The position numbers and the translations under genes were made by a program. Of a DNA stretch of 55,868 bases, positions 22,924-33,005 are shown piece by piece (position 1 is the first letter of the stretch; every line of letters begins with the position of its first letter). The notes below the pieces were generated by a model that saw nothing but the letters and a program-made list of their open reading frames with translations, did no database searches and was not told where the DNA came from. The DNA lies in NCBI RefSeq assembly GCF_018343545.2, contig NZ_JAGYPE020000035.1, forward strand, positions 1-55,868, written 5' to 3'. Source of the DNA: Neobacillus citreus. GTDB lineage: Bacteria > Bacillota > Bacilli > Bacillales > Cytobacillaceae.

Positions 22924-23790
22924 ATGTGGCAAGAAACTATACGTATTGACGGTCCGTATAATTTTGACAGCGTATTGGAAAGACATGCGCCGGATCCTTT
23001 GAAGGTGCTCGATTTAGCCAAACGTACAATTCGTGTACCGGTTGTTATACACGACAGTTCACATGCAGTACAGGTAACGGCAGCGGGAACAATACACGAA
23101 CCATCGTTCATTGTTTCAGGAAATAGTGATGCTGACAAAGAAGCAATCATCCATCGCATAGCGGAAATTTTTCAATGGAATGTTTCTTTAGCAAATGTCC
23201 ATGACCATTTTGAAAAAACAGATTTAAAGGAAATATTCGATTCTTTCGTTGGCACCCCGCTGGTTCTGGATTTCGATTTGTTTGGGTCGTTATTAAAATG
23301 CATTATCCACCAGCAAATAAATATGAAATTTGCCTATACCTTAACCGAGCGATTTGTCAAAACGTTTGGTTATGAGATAGATGGAGTATGGTTTTTCCCA
23401 CAGCCGGAAACAACTGCTAGGTTAACGGTGGAAGAGTTAAGACCACTGCAAATCAGCGGCAGGAAGGCTGAATACATGATTGGAATTGCCAAAGAAATCG
23501 TCGAAAATGGGCTCGACTTAGACGCCTCGAAAAACCAATCGGATGAGGAAGTTTTTGAACGGCTAATGAAAATCCGCGGCGTCGGCAGGTGGTCGGTGGA
23601 AAATTTCTTATTGTTCGGACTGGGCCGTCCAAATCTTTTTCCATTGGCTGACATAGGCATACAAAACGCTATCAAGAAACTATATCAGCTCGAAAAAAAG
23701 CCGACCTATGAAGAAATGGAACAATACAAACAGGGCTGGGAACCATATCTAAGCTACGCTTCCCTATACTTATGGAGAAGTATCGAATAA
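22924..23790 (+). CDS. yfjP: DNA-3-methyladenine glycosylase II family (YfjP/AlkA-like)
   Basis: 288-residue base-excision repair enzyme that removes alkylated purines from DNA. An N-terminal AlkA-type domain is followed by the HhH-GPD core: LLKCIIHQQINMKFAYTLTE (about 122-141), the helix-hairpin-helix MKIRGVGRWSVENFLLFGLG (about 218-237), and the Asp-containing segment FPLADIGIQNAIKKLY (about 240-255), where Asp is the catalytic residue. Start ATG 22924. Its stop lies 15 bases before the next gene's start, indicating an operon with the methyltransferase; yfjP-yfjO are neighbours in B. subtilis as well. Confidence 0.9.
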   Translation: MWQETIRIDGPYNFDSVLERHAPDPLKVLDLAKRTIRVPVVIHDSSHAVQVTAAGTIHEPSFIVSGNSDADKEAIIHRIAEIFQWNVSLANVHDHFEKTDLKEIFDSFVGTPLVLDFDLFGSLLKCIIHQQINMKFAYTLTERFVKTFGYEIDGVWFFPQPETTARLTVEELRPLQISGRKAEYMIGIAKEIVENGLDLDASKNQSDEEVFERLMKIRGVGRWSVENFLLFGLGRPNLFPLADIGIQNAIKKLYQLEKKPTYEEMEQYKQGWEPYLSYASLYLWRSIE

Positions 23791-23805
23791 TTTGGAGTGA
23801 ACTTA

Positions 23806-25194
23806 ATGAAAACAGAACAACATATCAAAATACAACCTAAACAGACCTTCCCGCTGACCATCAAAAGGCTTGGCATTAACGGTGAAGGTGTCGGCTATTT
23901 TAAAAAGCAAGTCGTCTTCGTGCCAGGTGCGCTTCCAGGCGAGGAAGTGGTGGTAGAGGCAACAAATATCCATCCGAAGCATGCTGAGGCAAAAATTAAG
24001 AAAATCCGCATCAAGTCGCCGCATCGAGTAAAGCCGCTTTGCACGGTATACGACCAATGCGGAGGCTGCCAACTGCAACATTTGGACTATAAACAGCAGC
24101 TTAAGGAAAAGCGTGATATCGTAATACAATCGCTTGAGCGCCATACAAAGCTCAACATTGAAAAACTTGATATCCGTGAAACCATTGGAATGGAAGACCC
24201 ATGGGGATATCGAAACAAGAGCAGTTTTCAAGTGAAGGCAATAGATGGCAAGGTGCTTGCTGGGCTTTATGGCCTTAATTCCCATCAATTGATTAATATT
24301 GACGAATGTGCTGTTCAGCATTCTCAAACAAATGAAGCAACATCAGCGGTTAAAAGGATTTTAGAGGAATTAAAAATTCCTATTTATAATGAAAAATCCA
24401 GAAAAGGTATTGTTCGAACCATTGTTACACGGGTTGGCATTCAAACAGGCGAACTACAAATAGTCCTAATCACAACACAAAAAGAATTACCAAAAGTGGA
24501 CATCATCATTCAGGAAATTCAAAAACGTCTTCCAAATGTGAAATCAATTATTCAGAACATAAATGGGCAAAAGACGTCGCTTATTTTTGGCGAGGAAACA
24601 CTTCCTTTAGCGGGTGAAGAGTTTATCCAAGAAACACTAGGAGATCTTCAATTTGAGCTTTCTGCAAGGACGTTCTTTCAATTAAATCCAGTTCAGACCG
24701 TAAAGCTTTATAATGAAGTGAAAAAAGCAGCCGCGCTGACTGGTCAAGAAAAAGTAGTAGATGCTTATTGTGGAGTGGGTACTATCGGGTTATGGCTCGC
24801 CGATCAGGCAGGAGAAGTCCGTGGAATGGACGTGATCCCAGAATCGATTGAGGATGCGAAGAAAAACGCAAAGCGTCACGGATTGAACAATACAAAATAT
24901 GTACCTGGAAAGGCAGAAGAGGTCCTGCCAAAATGGGTCAAAAAGGGTTGGAAGCCCGATGTCATTGTTGTCGATCCACCTAGAACAGGTCTTGAGGGAC
25001 AGTTAATTCAAACCATTCTTCAGGCAGAACCAACAAAGCTTATTTACATCTCATGCAATCCATCGACCTTGGCAAAAGACATTCAGACATTAAGTTCCAA
25101 ATATGACGTGGAATATATACAGCCAGTGGACATGTTCCCGCAGACGGCGCACGTCGAATGTATCTCGCAACTCATTTTAAAGAAAGGCAACTAA
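23806..25194 (+). CDS. yfjO: 23S rRNA (uracil-C5)-methyltransferase family (RlmCD/YfjO-like)
   Basis: 462 residues. An N-terminal TRAM domain (about 14-70, [20 protein letters not shown]) binds RNA. An iron-sulfur motif [11 protein letters not shown] (about 80-90) follows, with a fourth Cys later (DECAVQHS). The C-terminal SAM methyltransferase has [23 protein letters not shown] and [12 protein letters not shown] with the nucleophilic Cys. It makes 5-methyluridine in rRNA or tRNA. B. subtilis has two paralogues, YefA (RlmCD) and YfjO; the yfjP neighbour favours YfjO. The start was moved to ATG 23806 (ribosome site TGGAGTGA), since the first open-frame codon has none. Confidence 0.88.
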   Translation: MKTEQHIKIQPKQTFPLTIKRLGINGEGVGYFKKQVVFVPGALPGEEVVVEATNIHPKHAEAKIKKIRIKSPHRVKPLCTVYDQCGGCQLQHLDYKQQLKEKRDIVIQSLERHTKLNIEKLDIRETIGMEDPWGYRNKSSFQVKAIDGKVLAGLYGLNSHQLINIDECAVQHSQTNEATSAVKRILEELKIPIYNEKSRKGIVRTIVTRVGIQTGELQIVLITTQKELPKVDIIIQEIQKRLPNVKSIIQNINGQKTSLIFGEETLPLAGEEFIQETLGDLQFELSARTFFQLNPVQTVKLYNEVKKAAALTGQEKVVDAYCGVGTIGLWLADQAGEVRGMDVIPESIEDAKKNAKRHGLNNTKYVPGKAEEVLPKWVKKGWKPDVIVVDPPRTGLEGQLIQTILQAEPTKLIYISCNPSTLAKDIQTLSSKYDVEYIQPVDMFPQTAHVECISQLILKKGN

Positions 25195-25217
25195 CCCCTT
25201 CTGGGTGTTGCCTCTTA
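25185..25217 (+). terminator. Likely terminator at the end of the yfjP-yfjO operon
   Basis: AGGCAAC (25185-25191) pairs with GTTGCCT (25207-25213), overlapping the stop codon; the tail CTTACATTTCTT is only moderately T-rich. Confidence 0.5.
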
Positions 25218-25361
25218 CATTTCTTGTTGAGGATTAACAAAGATGTATTGAATATGGACAGTTCCATCTTGATTACAAGTAATCTTCTCAACCAATGTAT
25301 GAAGGATTGTCGGCGTTAACTCGTTTAAGTTTAGAACGTCTTTTAGCTTACCAAAATAGCA
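25215..25361 (-). pseudogene. C-terminal remnant of a large serine recombinase
   Basis: Minus-strand frame of 48 codons without a start, ending at TAA 25217-25215. It reads LNELTPTILHTLVEKITCNQ, then DGTVHIQYIFVNPQQEM. This is the typical C-terminal end of phage- and ICE-type serine site-specific recombinases (compare LTPEILHxLVEKIxxxxDG and IxYxF). Everything upstream of it is missing, and a stop codon lies in frame at 25364-25362. It therefore marks the former site of an integrated element or an abortive insertion. Identification is by pattern recall; the fragment is short. Confidence 0.65.
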
Positions 25362-25371
25362 TTATTCCCAA

Positions 25372-25416
25372 AACGAAGGTTTTCTGAGAGATTTCAGCAG
25401 ACCTTCGTTCTTTTTA
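25372..25416 (+). terminator. Orphan intrinsic terminator
   Basis: AACGAAGGT (25372-25380) with its complement at 25401-25409, 20-base loop, then CTTTTT. No gene lies directly before it on the plus strand. Confidence 0.65.
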
Positions 25417-25822
25417 TGCCCGAAAAAGAGGAGAAAAGCAGGAGCAGAGTAGGAGTTGAGGGTGTAGGAAGAAATGCGAATCATTCAAACTTAACTCCTA
25501 TTGTCCCTTAAACCTTATCACTACTATGGAATGTAATTTTTATTCAGAATTCATGCACAGTTTATACACAAATTGAGAAAAAGCGTGAAAAAAGCTGGAA
25601 TAATTATTATTTGGGAGAAAGTGGGGAAGAGTGAGAAAAAGGCGGAGGTCAGGTGGGAGAGGAAATGAAAGTAGATAAAAAACTGATTAAGGGATTGAGG
25701 AATTGGGCAATGCCTTTCCCTAAAAATTCAAGCTGATGTTCTAGAGCCGTACTCTTAAGGACAAACTAAACAGAAATAAAGGGATATCAACAAAAGGACC
25801 TTATATAAGGGGGATACATCAT
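25417..25822 (+). other. Non-coding gap before fbp
   Basis: About 400 purine-rich bases without a convincing gene. A 23-codon ORF at 25665-25736 (MKVDKKLIKGLRNWAMPFPK...) has GGGAGAGGA ahead but no other support. The region looks like debris next to the recombinase remnant and also contains the fbp leader. Confidence 0.4.
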
Positions 25823-27757
25823 TTGGATAAAAGATACTTAGATTTGCTAGACGAAAAATATGATACCGAAGAAAAAGTGGTTACAGAAATTATTAATTTG
25901 GAAGCTATTCTTAATCTACCAAAGGGAACAGAACATTTTGTCAGTGACTTACATGGGGAATTCCAATCTTTTCAGCATGTATTGAGAAATGGATCTGGGA
26001 GAATAAAAGAGAAAATCGAAGAACTTTTTAAGGATATATTATCTGAGAAAGGTATCAATGAATTGACGATATTGGTTTATTATCCCGAAGAAAAATTACA
26101 GTTAATTAAGAATAGCTTCGACAATAAACAGGAATTAAACGGGTGGTATGCTGAAACAATTAATCATATGATTAAACTCATTTCTTTTGCCTCTTCTAAA
26201 TATACACGCTCGAAATTACGTAAAGCATTGCCTGAACAGTTTGTTTATATTATAGAAGAGTTATTATACAAAACGGAAGAAGAATCCACAAATAAGGAAC
26301 CTTATTACACCAAAATTGTTCAGCAAATTATTACTCTTAATCAGGCTGATAAGCTTATTATTGGTCTTGCATATTGCATGCAGAGGTTGGTTGTGGACCA
26401 TCTTCATGTAGTGGGGGATATATATGATCGTGGACCTGAGCCTGACCAAATTATGGAAACACTCATTAATTATCATTCTGTTGATATTCAGTGGGGAAAT
26501 CATGATGTATTATGGCTAGGTGCGTATGCTGGTTCCAAGGTTTGTCTAGCTAATATTCTCCGTATCTGTGCTCGGTATGATAATTTAGATATTATTGAAG
26601 ATGTGTATGGAATCAATCTAATACCACTTCTAAATTTAGCTGAGAAATACTACAAGGATAATCTGGCTTTTAGACCGAAAAAAACTTCTGGAAAAGATCT
26701 ATCAGAGGATGAAGAATTACAAATCACAAAAATTCATCAAGCAATTGCCATGATTCAGTTCAAACTTGAAATTCCTATCATTAAGAGACGACCATTCTTT
26801 AATATGTCAGGAAGGCTATTACTTGAGAAAATTGATTATGATAAAAACGAAATAGTGATTCATGGAAAGACATATCCACTGGAATATACTTGCTTTGCAA
26901 CTATTAATCCAGAAAACCCAAGTCAATTGTTAGAGGAAGAACAGAAGGTAATAGATAAATTATTATTTTGTCTTCAACATTCGGAAAAGTTGGCCAGACA
27001 TATGAACTTCCTTATGAAGAAAGGCAGCCTATATTTGAAATATAATGGTAACTTATTGATACATGGCTGTATCCCTTTAGATGATAAAGGAAATATGGAA
27101 AAAATGATGATTGAAAATACAACGTATGACGGTCGGGAGTTATTGGATGTCTTTGAACATCATTTACGATACGCTTTTGCACACCCTGAAGAAACCGATG
27201 ATCTTTCTACAGATATGGTCTGGTATTTATGGACAGGCGAATATTCATCACTCTTTGGCAAGAGGGAAATGACAACCTTTGAAAGGTATTTTATTAAAGA
27301 TAAAGAAACTCATAAAGAGAAAAAGAATCCATATTACTATTTACGGGAAAAGGAAGAAATCTGCCGCAAAATTTTAGCAGAATTTAATCTAAATCCCGAT
27401 CATGGTCATATCATAAATGGGCATACGCCTGTTAAGGAAATTAAAGGGGAAAACCCAATTAAAGCAAATGGAAAAATGATTGTTATTGACGGTGGCTTCT
27501 CAAAGGCCTATCAATCGACTACAGGGATTGCTGGGTATACTTTATTATATAATTCATTCGGTATGAAATTGGTTGCTCATAAACATTTTAATTGCAAAGA
27601 AAATCTCTTGCAAAATGGCATGGATGTTTTATCAATGAAAAGAATAGTGGACAAAGTGGTAGAAAGAAAATTGGTGCTGGAAACAAATGTAGGGGAGGAA
27701 TTATTAGAGGAAGTCTCTGCTTTGAAGGGGTTGATGGAGTATCGTTATATGAAGTAA
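25823..27757 (+). CDS. fbp: Class III fructose-1,6-bisphosphatase (Fbp)
   Basis: Gluconeogenic enzyme that hydrolyses fructose 1,6-bisphosphate. 644 residues (B. subtilis Fbp about 670); class III is a Firmicutes form with a metallophosphoesterase core. Metal-binding motifs: [12 protein letters not shown] (about 37-48), [17 protein letters not shown] (about 196), [11 protein letters not shown] (about 224), and C-terminal [11 protein letters not shown] and [23 protein letters not shown] start at 25823 with AAGGGGGA ahead. In B. subtilis fbp is constitutive and the enzyme needs phosphoenolpyruvate. The gene is notably AT-rich compared with its neighbours. Monocistronic. Confidence 0.94.
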   Translation: MDKRYLDLLDEKYDTEEKVVTEIINLEAILNLPKGTEHFVSDLHGEFQSFQHVLRNGSGRIKEKIEELFKDILSEKGINELTILVYYPEEKLQLIKNSFDNKQELNGWYAETINHMIKLISFASSKYTRSKLRKALPEQFVYIIEELLYKTEEESTNKEPYYTKIVQQIITLNQADKLIIGLAYCMQRLVVDHLHVVGDIYDRGPEPDQIMETLINYHSVDIQWGNHDVLWLGAYAGSKVCLANILRICARYDNLDIIEDVYGINLIPLLNLAEKYYKDNLAFRPKKTSGKDLSEDEELQITKIHQAIAMIQFKLEIPIIKRRPFFNMSGRLLLEKIDYDKNEIVIHGKTYPLEYTCFATINPENPSQLLEEEQKVIDKLLFCLQHSEKLARHMNFLMKKGSLYLKYNGNLLIHGCIPLDDKGNMEKMMIENTTYDGRELLDVFEHHLRYAFAHPEETDDLSTDMVWYLWTGEYSSLFGKREMTTFERYFIKDKETHKEKKNPYYYLREKEEICRKILAEFNLNPDHGHIINGHTPVKEIKGENPIKANGKMIVIDGGFSKAYQSTTGIAGYTLLYNSFGMKLVAHKHFNCKENLLQNGMDVLSMKRIVDKVVERKLVLETNVGEELLEEVSALKGLMEYRYMK

Positions 27758-27837
27758 ATTTAATTATTTGAATCGAAAACAGCTCTTGATGAATTGAATG
27801 ATATTCTTTAGCCACCATTAATTTTCAATCTGATAAA

Positions 27838-28021
27838 TAGACGGAAAAATTCCGCTTAATTTGTAATTACTAATGAAAATAGAATAAATAGGCGGAGAGA
27901 TTCCGCCTATTGGCTTGAAAAATGTGAAAATAAGGGATATTGCTTTGCTTAGACGGAAAACCTCCGCTTATTTACCCCGAAACGAGCTCCATTTTGCATT
28001 TAACCGGAAAATCTCCGCTTC
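27838..28021. repeat. Array C: four AGACGGAAAAnTCCGCTTA inverted-repeat units
   Basis: Units at 27838-27858, 27888-27910, 27949-27971 and 28000-28021, all variants of TAgaCGGAaaanTCCGctTA, each able to form a small hairpin (CGGA with TCCG). The second unit has compensating changes (GGCGGA with TCCGCC). CGG steps are 50, 61 and 51 bp, near whole helical turns. The array lies between the convergent ends of fbp and yfmM. Confidence 0.8.
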
Positions 28022-28050
28022 TTTTACTTTTGCAGGTTACTTAATAACAA

Positions 28051-28091
28051 AAGGGGTACTCGAGTGAATTTTATTCATTGGGTACCCCTTC
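28051..28091. terminator. Bidirectional terminator between fbp and yfmM
   Basis: AAGGGGTAC(T) pairs with (G)GTACCCCTT, inner TGAAT with ATTCA; T-runs on the minus side suit yfmM. Confidence 0.75.
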
Positions 28092-28098
28092 ATCTTTT

Positions 28099-29652
28099 TT
28101 AAAACACTTTCGTAGTCCAATCCTCACAATTCCAAATATCGGTCGCAATTTCACGATAGAAATCAGGTTCGTGGGATACCATCAAGATACTTCCGCGATA
28201 TGCCTTTAAAGCACGCTTCAATTCTTCTTTTGCGTCCACATCTAAGTGATTGGTAGGTTCGTCTAGGATTAATAAATTCGTTTCTGTGTTAATAATTTTA
28301 CACAAGCGAACTTTGGCTTTTTCGCCACCAGAAAGGACTTCGACTTTACTTTCAATATGTTTTGTCGTTAATCCACATTTTGCAAGAGCAGCTCGGACTT
28401 CAGCCTGATTCATACTTGGGAACTCGCTCCAAATCTCTTCAATACAAGTGTTGTAGTTAGACTGTTTAACTTCCTGCTCGAAGTAACCAATGTGTTGATA
28501 CTCACCACGTTCCACTTTACCCGAAATGGGATTAATCAACCCAAGAATACTTTTTAAAAGAGTAGACTTACCAATACCGTTGGCACCTACGAATGCAATT
28601 TTTTGTCCGCGTTCCATTTTTAAATTTAGAGGTCGAGAAAGTGGTTCATTGTAACCAATAACAAGATCTTCAGCCGTAAAAATATAACGACTAGCTGCAC
28701 GAGCTTCTTTGAAGTTAAACTCTGGTTTCGGCTTCTCTTTCCCTAATTCAATAACTTCCATTTTGTCGAGCTTCTTCTGACGAGACATCGCCATATTACG
28801 AGTCGCAACACTTGCCTTGTTACGAGCAACGAAATCTTTCAAATCAGCAATTTCTTGTTGTTGACGCTTGTAAGCGGACTCTAGCTGTTGCTTCTTCATT
28901 TCATATATTTTTAAGAAGTTATCATAGTCACCAACATAGCGGTTCAACTCTTGGTTTTCCATGTGATAGATCAAGTTAACAACATTGTTCAAGAATGGAA
29001 TATCATGTGAAATCAAGATAAACGCATTCTCATATTCCTGCAGGTAGCGCTTCAACCATTCGATATGCTGTTCATCCAAATAGTTTGTAGGCTCGTCTAG
29101 TAATAGGATTTCAGGCTTTTCCAGCAAAAGCTTAGCTAGCAAAACTTTCGTACGTTGCCCGCCGCTAAGATCATCTACATCTCGATCGAGTCCAACTTCA
29201 TCTAATCCTAGACCACGAGCAACTTCCTCAACTTTTGCATTAATTCGATAGAAATCATTACTATCTAAAGTTTCTTGCAGCTCTCCAACTTCTGCAAGTA
29301 ATGCATCGATATCAGCACCTTCATCACCCATTTTTGCATAAAGCTCATTGATCTCTGATTCAGCATCAAAAAGATATTGAAAAGCAGCACTCAAAGCTTC
29401 ACGCATCGTAGTACCTTTTTGAAGCACAGCATGCTGGTCTAAATAACCAACACGAACTTTTCGTGACCACTCAACTTTCCCCTCGTCGGGCTGCAACTTC
29501 CCCGTAACAATATTCATGAAAGTAGACTTACCCTCACCATTTGCCCCAACTAGCCCAACGTGCTCTCCTTTTAAAAGGCGAAAAGACACATTATTAAAAA
29601 TCGCACGATCACCGAAACCGTGACTTAAATTTTGTACGTTTAATACGCTCAT
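28099..29652 (-). CDS. yfmM: ABC-F family ATPase (YfmM-like)
   Basis: 517 residues, two ABC domains in one chain and no membrane segments, as in ABC-F proteins that act on the ribosome. Walker A GANGEGKSTFMN (about 36) and GANGIGKSTLLK (about 356); signatures LSGGQRTKV and LSGGEKAKV; Walker B ILLLDEPTNYLDE and LLILDEPTNHLDV. A charged linker between them (P-site tRNA interaction motif, about 250-320) is short. The start SVLNVQNLSHGFGDRAIFNN and the length match B. subtilis YfmM (about 518). ABC-F members either rescue stalled ribosomes or give antibiotic resistance; YfmM has no firmly known role. Start ATG 29652 after AAGGGG. Confidence 0.88.
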   Translation of the reverse strand: MSVLNVQNLSHGFGDRAIFNNVSFRLLKGEHVGLVGANGEGKSTFMNIVTGKLQPDEGKVEWSRKVRVGYLDQHAVLQKGTTMREALSAAFQYLFDAESEINELYAKMGDEGADIDALLAEVGELQETLDSNDFYRINAKVEEVARGLGLDEVGLDRDVDDLSGGQRTKVLLAKLLLEKPEILLLDEPTNYLDEQHIEWLKRYLQEYENAFILISHDIPFLNNVVNLIYHMENQELNRYVGDYDNFLKIYEMKKQQLESAYKRQQQEIADLKDFVARNKASVATRNMAMSRQKKLDKMEVIELGKEKPKPEFNFKEARAASRYIFTAEDLVIGYNEPLSRPLNLKMERGQKIAFVGANGIGKSTLLKSILGLINPISGKVERGEYQHIGYFEQEVKQSNYNTCIEEIWSEFPSMNQAEVRAALAKCGLTTKHIESKVEVLSGGEKAKVRLCKIINTETNLLILDEPTNHLDVDAKEELKRALKAYRGSILMVSHEPDFYREIATDIWNCEDWTTKVF

Positions 29653-29762
29653 TTTTTTACCCCTTATCTAATGTTACATATGCATGTGGATATCATACTA
29701 GATTTAGACCGGATTTTCTATCTTGAAGTTATTTTTTGTACGTAATGTAATTTTAAAACTTG

Positions 29763-29790
29763 CCCAGTCTTAGGACTGGGTTTATTTCTT
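29763..29790 (+). terminator. Hairpin in the yfmM-dus intergenic region
   Basis: CCCAGTC (29763-29769) with GACTGGG (29774-29780), then TTTATTTCTTATTT on the plus strand. No plus-strand gene precedes it; on the minus strand it would lie in the yfmM leader about 110 bases before the start. ABC-F genes are often controlled by leader attenuation, but the T-run is on the other strand. Confidence 0.45.
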
Positions 29791-29946
29791 ATTTCGGAAA
29801 TTCAACCATCGCCTGAAAGGAACATTTTGTGTTTGATAATAAGTTATAAAGCATGATATAAGTGTAAAAGAAGTGGAACATTTGGCTTTATATTTTTTGG
29901 CCGAGTGCGTAAAGTTATATCCATAATGAGAGGATTTGAGTTTAAA

Positions 29947-30951
29947 TTGATAGATAATTTTTGGCGTGATTTACCACGACCATTTTTTATACTTGCACCA
30001 ATGGAAGATGTGACAGATGTTGTTTTTCGTCACGTAGTAAGTGAAGCGGGTCGACCGGATGTATTTTTCACAGAGTTTACAAACTCGGATAGCTATTGTC
30101 ATCCAGAGGGCATGAAAAGTGTGCGTGGCCGTTTGACTTTTACAGAAGATGAACAGCCAATGGTGGCACATATTTGGGGGGATAATCCCGAATATTTCCG
30201 CCAAATGAGTATTGGCATGGCAGAGCTAGGATTTAAAGGCATCGATATTAATATGGGCTGCCCTGTACCGAATGTGGCATCGAGAGGGAAAGGCAGTGGC
30301 CTTATTCTGCGTCCAGACGTTGCGGCAGAACTTATTCAAGCAGCAAAAGCGGGCGGACTGCCTGTCAGCGTGAAAACACGACTTGGCTATCAGGAGGTTC
30401 AGGAGTGGGAGGAGTGGCTAACGCATATTTTAAAACAGGATATTGCGAACCTTTCTATTCATTTACGTACACGAAAGGAAATGAGCCAAGTAGATGCGCA
30501 TTGGGAACTAATTCCGGAAATCAAAAAATTACGTGACCGTATTGCACCGAATACGCTACTAACAATCAATGGAGACATTCCTGACCGTCAAACTGGGCTG
30601 CAACTTGCTGAACAATATGGTATTGATGGCGTTATGATTGGGCGGGGTATTTTTAAAAATCCTTTTGCTTTTGAAAAAGAGCCAAAAGAGCATAGCAGTA
30701 AAGAATACCTTGATCTTTTAAGACTGCAGCTTGATCTTCAAGATCGATATGCGGAAGTACTGCCGCGTTCAATCACAGGGCTTCATCGCTTTTTCAAAAT
30801 TTATGTCAAAGGATTCCCTGGAGCTGGTGAATTAAGAAATCAATTAATGAACACGAAATCAACAGATGAAGTGCGTGCATTGCTTGATAATTTTGGGCCA
30901 AAGAATCTTGATGGAATGGCTGAAAGAGAAGGTGTTCCTGATGGCAAATAG
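29947..30951 (+). CDS. tRNA-dihydrouridine synthase
   Basis: FMN enzyme that reduces uridine in the tRNA D-loop with NADPH. Dus motifs: [20 protein letters not shown] near the start, [29 protein letters not shown] with the catalytic Cys, VKTRLGYQE and [15 protein letters not shown]. About 334 residues from the TTG at 29947, which gives the family-like N-terminus [14 protein letters not shown] with GAGAGG 13 bases upstream. An ATG at 29926 and a GTG at 29905 are in frame but have no ribosome site. B. subtilis DusB-type enzymes are similar, but this variant, common in Bacillales, differs at the N-terminus. Overlaps the next gene by 11 bases. Confidence 0.9.
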   Translation: MIDNFWRDLPRPFFILAPMEDVTDVVFRHVVSEAGRPDVFFTEFTNSDSYCHPEGMKSVRGRLTFTEDEQPMVAHIWGDNPEYFRQMSIGMAELGFKGIDINMGCPVPNVASRGKGSGLILRPDVAAELIQAAKAGGLPVSVKTRLGYQEVQEWEEWLTHILKQDIANLSIHLRTRKEMSQVDAHWELIPEIKKLRDRIAPNTLLTINGDIPDRQTGLQLAEQYGIDGVMIGRGIFKNPFAFEKEPKEHSSKEYLDLLRLQLDLQDRYAEVLPRSITGLHRFFKIYVKGFPGAGELRNQLMNTKSTDEVRALLDNFGPKNLDGMAEREGVPDGK

Positions 30952-31573
30952 TAAAATGAATCCTAAGGTTGATAAATATTTAATTGATGGTTGTATGCGT
31001 TGTCCGCTGGGGGCTACTCCCGACTGTAAAGTCAACAATTGGCCGGAGGAATTAGAGGAATTAAGAATGATTGTTCTTGACTGCGGGTTGACAGAAGAAT
31101 TGAAATGGGGAGTTCCTTGCTACACATTTCAGAAAAGTAATGTACTGATAATAAGTGCTTTTAAAGAATACTGTTCGCTTAATTTTTTCAAAGGTGCCCT
31201 GTTAAAAGATGCCCATCGGATTCTAGAAAAGCCAGGGGAAAATACGCAAGCAGGACGCCTGGTAAAGTTCACCAATGTTAAGCAAATAGTTGAGCTCGAA
31301 CCAGTCTTAAAAGAGTATATTTATGAAGCCGTTGAAGCGGAAAAAGCTGGTTTGAAAGTGAATACTAAAAAGAATCCAGAGCCAATTCCTGAAGAGCTTC
31401 AAAATAAATTTGAGGATATCCCTGCCTTGAAAACTGCTTTTGATGCATTGACGCCGGGGCGGCAAAGAGCATACATTCTTCACTTTTCAGCACCCAAACA
31501 ATCCAAAACCCGGGTGTCAAGGATTGAAAAATATATGGAGAAAATTCTCGCTGGAAAGGGATTAAATGATTAG
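30941..31573 (+). CDS. YdeI/OmpD-associated family protein (DUF1801 fold)
   Basis: 210 residues. N-terminal DUF1801 domain (about 20-130) with the pattern [30 protein letters not shown] and [15 protein letters not shown]. The C-terminal OmdA-type tail (about 160-208) contains [20 protein letters not shown] then [19 protein letters not shown]. Members include B. subtilis YdeI; the role is uncertain, and iron-related and frataxin-like folds have been described for DUF1801. Start ATG 30941 inside the end of the dus gene, ribosome site AAGGTG, which indicates translational coupling in a two-gene operon. Confidence 0.85.
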   Translation: MANSKMNPKVDKYLIDGCMRCPLGATPDCKVNNWPEELEELRMIVLDCGLTEELKWGVPCYTFQKSNVLIISAFKEYCSLNFFKGALLKDAHRILEKPGENTQAGRLVKFTNVKQIVELEPVLKEYIYEAVEAEKAGLKVNTKKNPEPIPEELQNKFEDIPALKTAFDALTPGRQRAYILHFSAPKQSKTRVSRIEKYMEKILAGKGLND

Positions 31574-31587
31574 TTGATTCGATGAAA

Positions 31588-31618
31588 ATAGCCGTTCCAA
31601 ATGGAGCGGCTTTGTCTT
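31588..31618. terminator. Bidirectional terminator
   Basis: AGCCGTTCC (31590-31598) with GGAGCGGCT (31603-31611), one G-T mismatch, then TTGTCTTTT. Serves the YdeI-like gene and the convergent 86-aa gene. Confidence 0.75.
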
Positions 31619-31879
31619 TTATTTAATCCGAAATAATTCATATCCATTCCCTTTGGTAATCCATTTTTGTTTTTTTTCTTTATCGCTTAATGCTTGATGA
31701 AGCTTAAATAGCGCTAAGTTTTTAGCTGTTTCATGGGTACCGCCATAACAATCATGAACGGTTATTTCCCCATTCGTTGCAGAGATAATGTATCTATCTT
31801 CGTCAAGCCAAATACGATATCTAACTTTTCCGTGCCGATACCAAATCCAATTCCGAATTTTCTTTATCAACCACGGCAT
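31619..31879 (-). CDS. Hypothetical protein, 86 aa
   Basis: Start at ATG 31879, seven bases after GGGGTGA; a GTG nine bases earlier is in frame but overlaps the ribosome site. The product begins MPWLIKKIRNWIWYRHGKVR and is rich in Trp, Tyr and Arg, with a likely beta-rich middle (YRIWLDEDRYIISATNGEIT) and a short helix. No membrane segment and no known motif. The family is not recognised; similar small proteins occur as single genes in Bacillus. Convergent with the YdeI-like gene. Confidence 0.65.
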   Translation of the reverse strand: MPWLIKKIRNWIWYRHGKVRYRIWLDEDRYIISATNGEITVHDCYGGTHETAKNLALFKLHQALSDKEKKQKWITKGNGYELFRIK

Positions 31880-32165
31880 TAAATTCACCCCACTTTCTCT
31901 TACTTTTAAAATTCAACATTTGTTATGTGCTTCCTATAGAATGATTTGGATATATTGTGACGTTTTCAAAAAATCTAAAAACAAAACTATTTTTATTATA
32001 TGTAAATAATAAAGTCTGAAAATTGGTAAAATAAAAAATAGTTGAATACTTTAAAAATATTCAATTTACCAAAAACTAATAGTTTTATATGATTTTTAGG
32101 TATGATATATTAATAAAGTATTAATGTTTTATCTATTAAAAATAATCTAAAAAGGGGTACATTGA

Positions 32166-32945
32166 ATGAAAAAGATTGGTTTATTTAGTTTATTTTTAAT
32201 CCTTACGATCTTTATCGCAGCATGCGGAAGCAAGGAAACATCAACATCCGGAGAGAAAGCGAAAGATGAAAAGGTATATAAGGTTGGAGTAGATACCACT
32301 TACCCTCCATTTGAATATAAAGAGGGAAATGATTATAAGGGTATCGATATCGATTTGATTAATGCAATCGCGAAAAATCAGGGTATTAAAATTGAGCTTA
32401 ATCCAATGGATTTTGGTGGAATTATTCCAGCTATGCAAGCTAATCAGCTTGATGTAGCCATTGCCGGAATGAGTATTACAGATGAAAGAAAAAAGGTAGT
32501 AGATTTTTCAACACCGTATTTTGATGCAGGATTAACAGTTGTTGTTAAAAAAGACAATTCAACTATTAAATCAGTTAATGATCTTAAAGGGAAAACTGTT
32601 GCCGTTAAAAAAGGAACAACAGGTGCCAAATATGCAGAAGATAATGCATCGAAACTAGAAATTAAAGTCGTTCAATTCAACGATAGCCCGGCAATGTTCC
32701 AGGAAGTTTCTAATGGAAATGCAGATGCGCTTATCGAAGACTATCCTGTAATTTCTTATGCTATTGCCCAAAAAGACCTTGGTTTGAAAATCGTTGGCGA
32801 TCGCTTAAATGGCGACCAATATGGAATTGCTGTTCTAAAAGGACAAAACCAGGATGTATTAAAGAAGATTAATAAAGGCCTTGAAGAACTCAAAAAAGAC
32901 GGAACCTACGATAAAATTGTAGAAACATACCTTGGCAAAAAATAA
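32166..32945 (+). CDS. Polar amino-acid ABC transporter substrate-binding lipoprotein
   Basis: 259 residues. Lipoprotein signal MKKIGLFSLFLILTIFIAAC, with Cys20 as the lipid attachment site, so it is anchored outside the membrane. SBP family 3 domain: YKVGVDTTYPPFEYKEGNDY near 38, IDIDLINAIAKNQGIKIEL, VAIAGMSITDERKKVVDFST and a C-terminal GTYDKIVETYLGKK. Binds a polar amino acid (glutamine, arginine, histidine or cystine type), not resolvable from sequence. First gene of an importer operon with permease and ATPase. A hairpin after it probably lowers expression of the downstream genes, giving excess binding protein. Confidence 0.9.
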   Translation: MKKIGLFSLFLILTIFIAACGSKETSTSGEKAKDEKVYKVGVDTTYPPFEYKEGNDYKGIDIDLINAIAKNQGIKIELNPMDFGGIIPAMQANQLDVAIAGMSITDERKKVVDFSTPYFDAGLTVVVKKDNSTIKSVNDLKGKTVAVKKGTTGAKYAEDNASKLEIKVVQFNDSPAMFQEVSNGNADALIEDYPVISYAIAQKDLGLKIVGDRLNGDQYGIAVLKGQNQDVLKKINKGLEELKKDGTYDKIVETYLGKK

Positions 32946-32959
32946 ATATCAAATATAGG

Positions 32960-32981
32960 GCGCGCTTACAGCGCGCTTTTT
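32960..32981 (+). terminator. Attenuating terminator between binding protein and permease genes
   Basis: GCGCGCT (32960-32966) with AGCGCGC (32970-32976), loop TAC, then five T. Compact and GC-rich; it lies inside the operon and should let only part of the transcripts through. Confidence 0.8.
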
Positions 32982-33005
32982 CTTCTAGAAAGGGGATGAA
33001 AAAGA

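Noticed and set aside
25665..25736. 23-codon ORF with a purine-rich upstream sequence
   Set aside because: The whole region is purine-rich, so the apparent ribosome site is expected by chance; no promoter or terminator around it.
29763..29790. Antibiotic-responsive attenuator in the yfmM leader
   Set aside because: The hairpin's T-run lies on the opposite strand and no leader ORF or alternative pairing was found.
32000..32165. T-box or S-box riboswitch before the amino-acid importer
   Set aside because: No conserved T-box or SAM-riboswitch motif and no terminator hairpin in the AT-rich leader.
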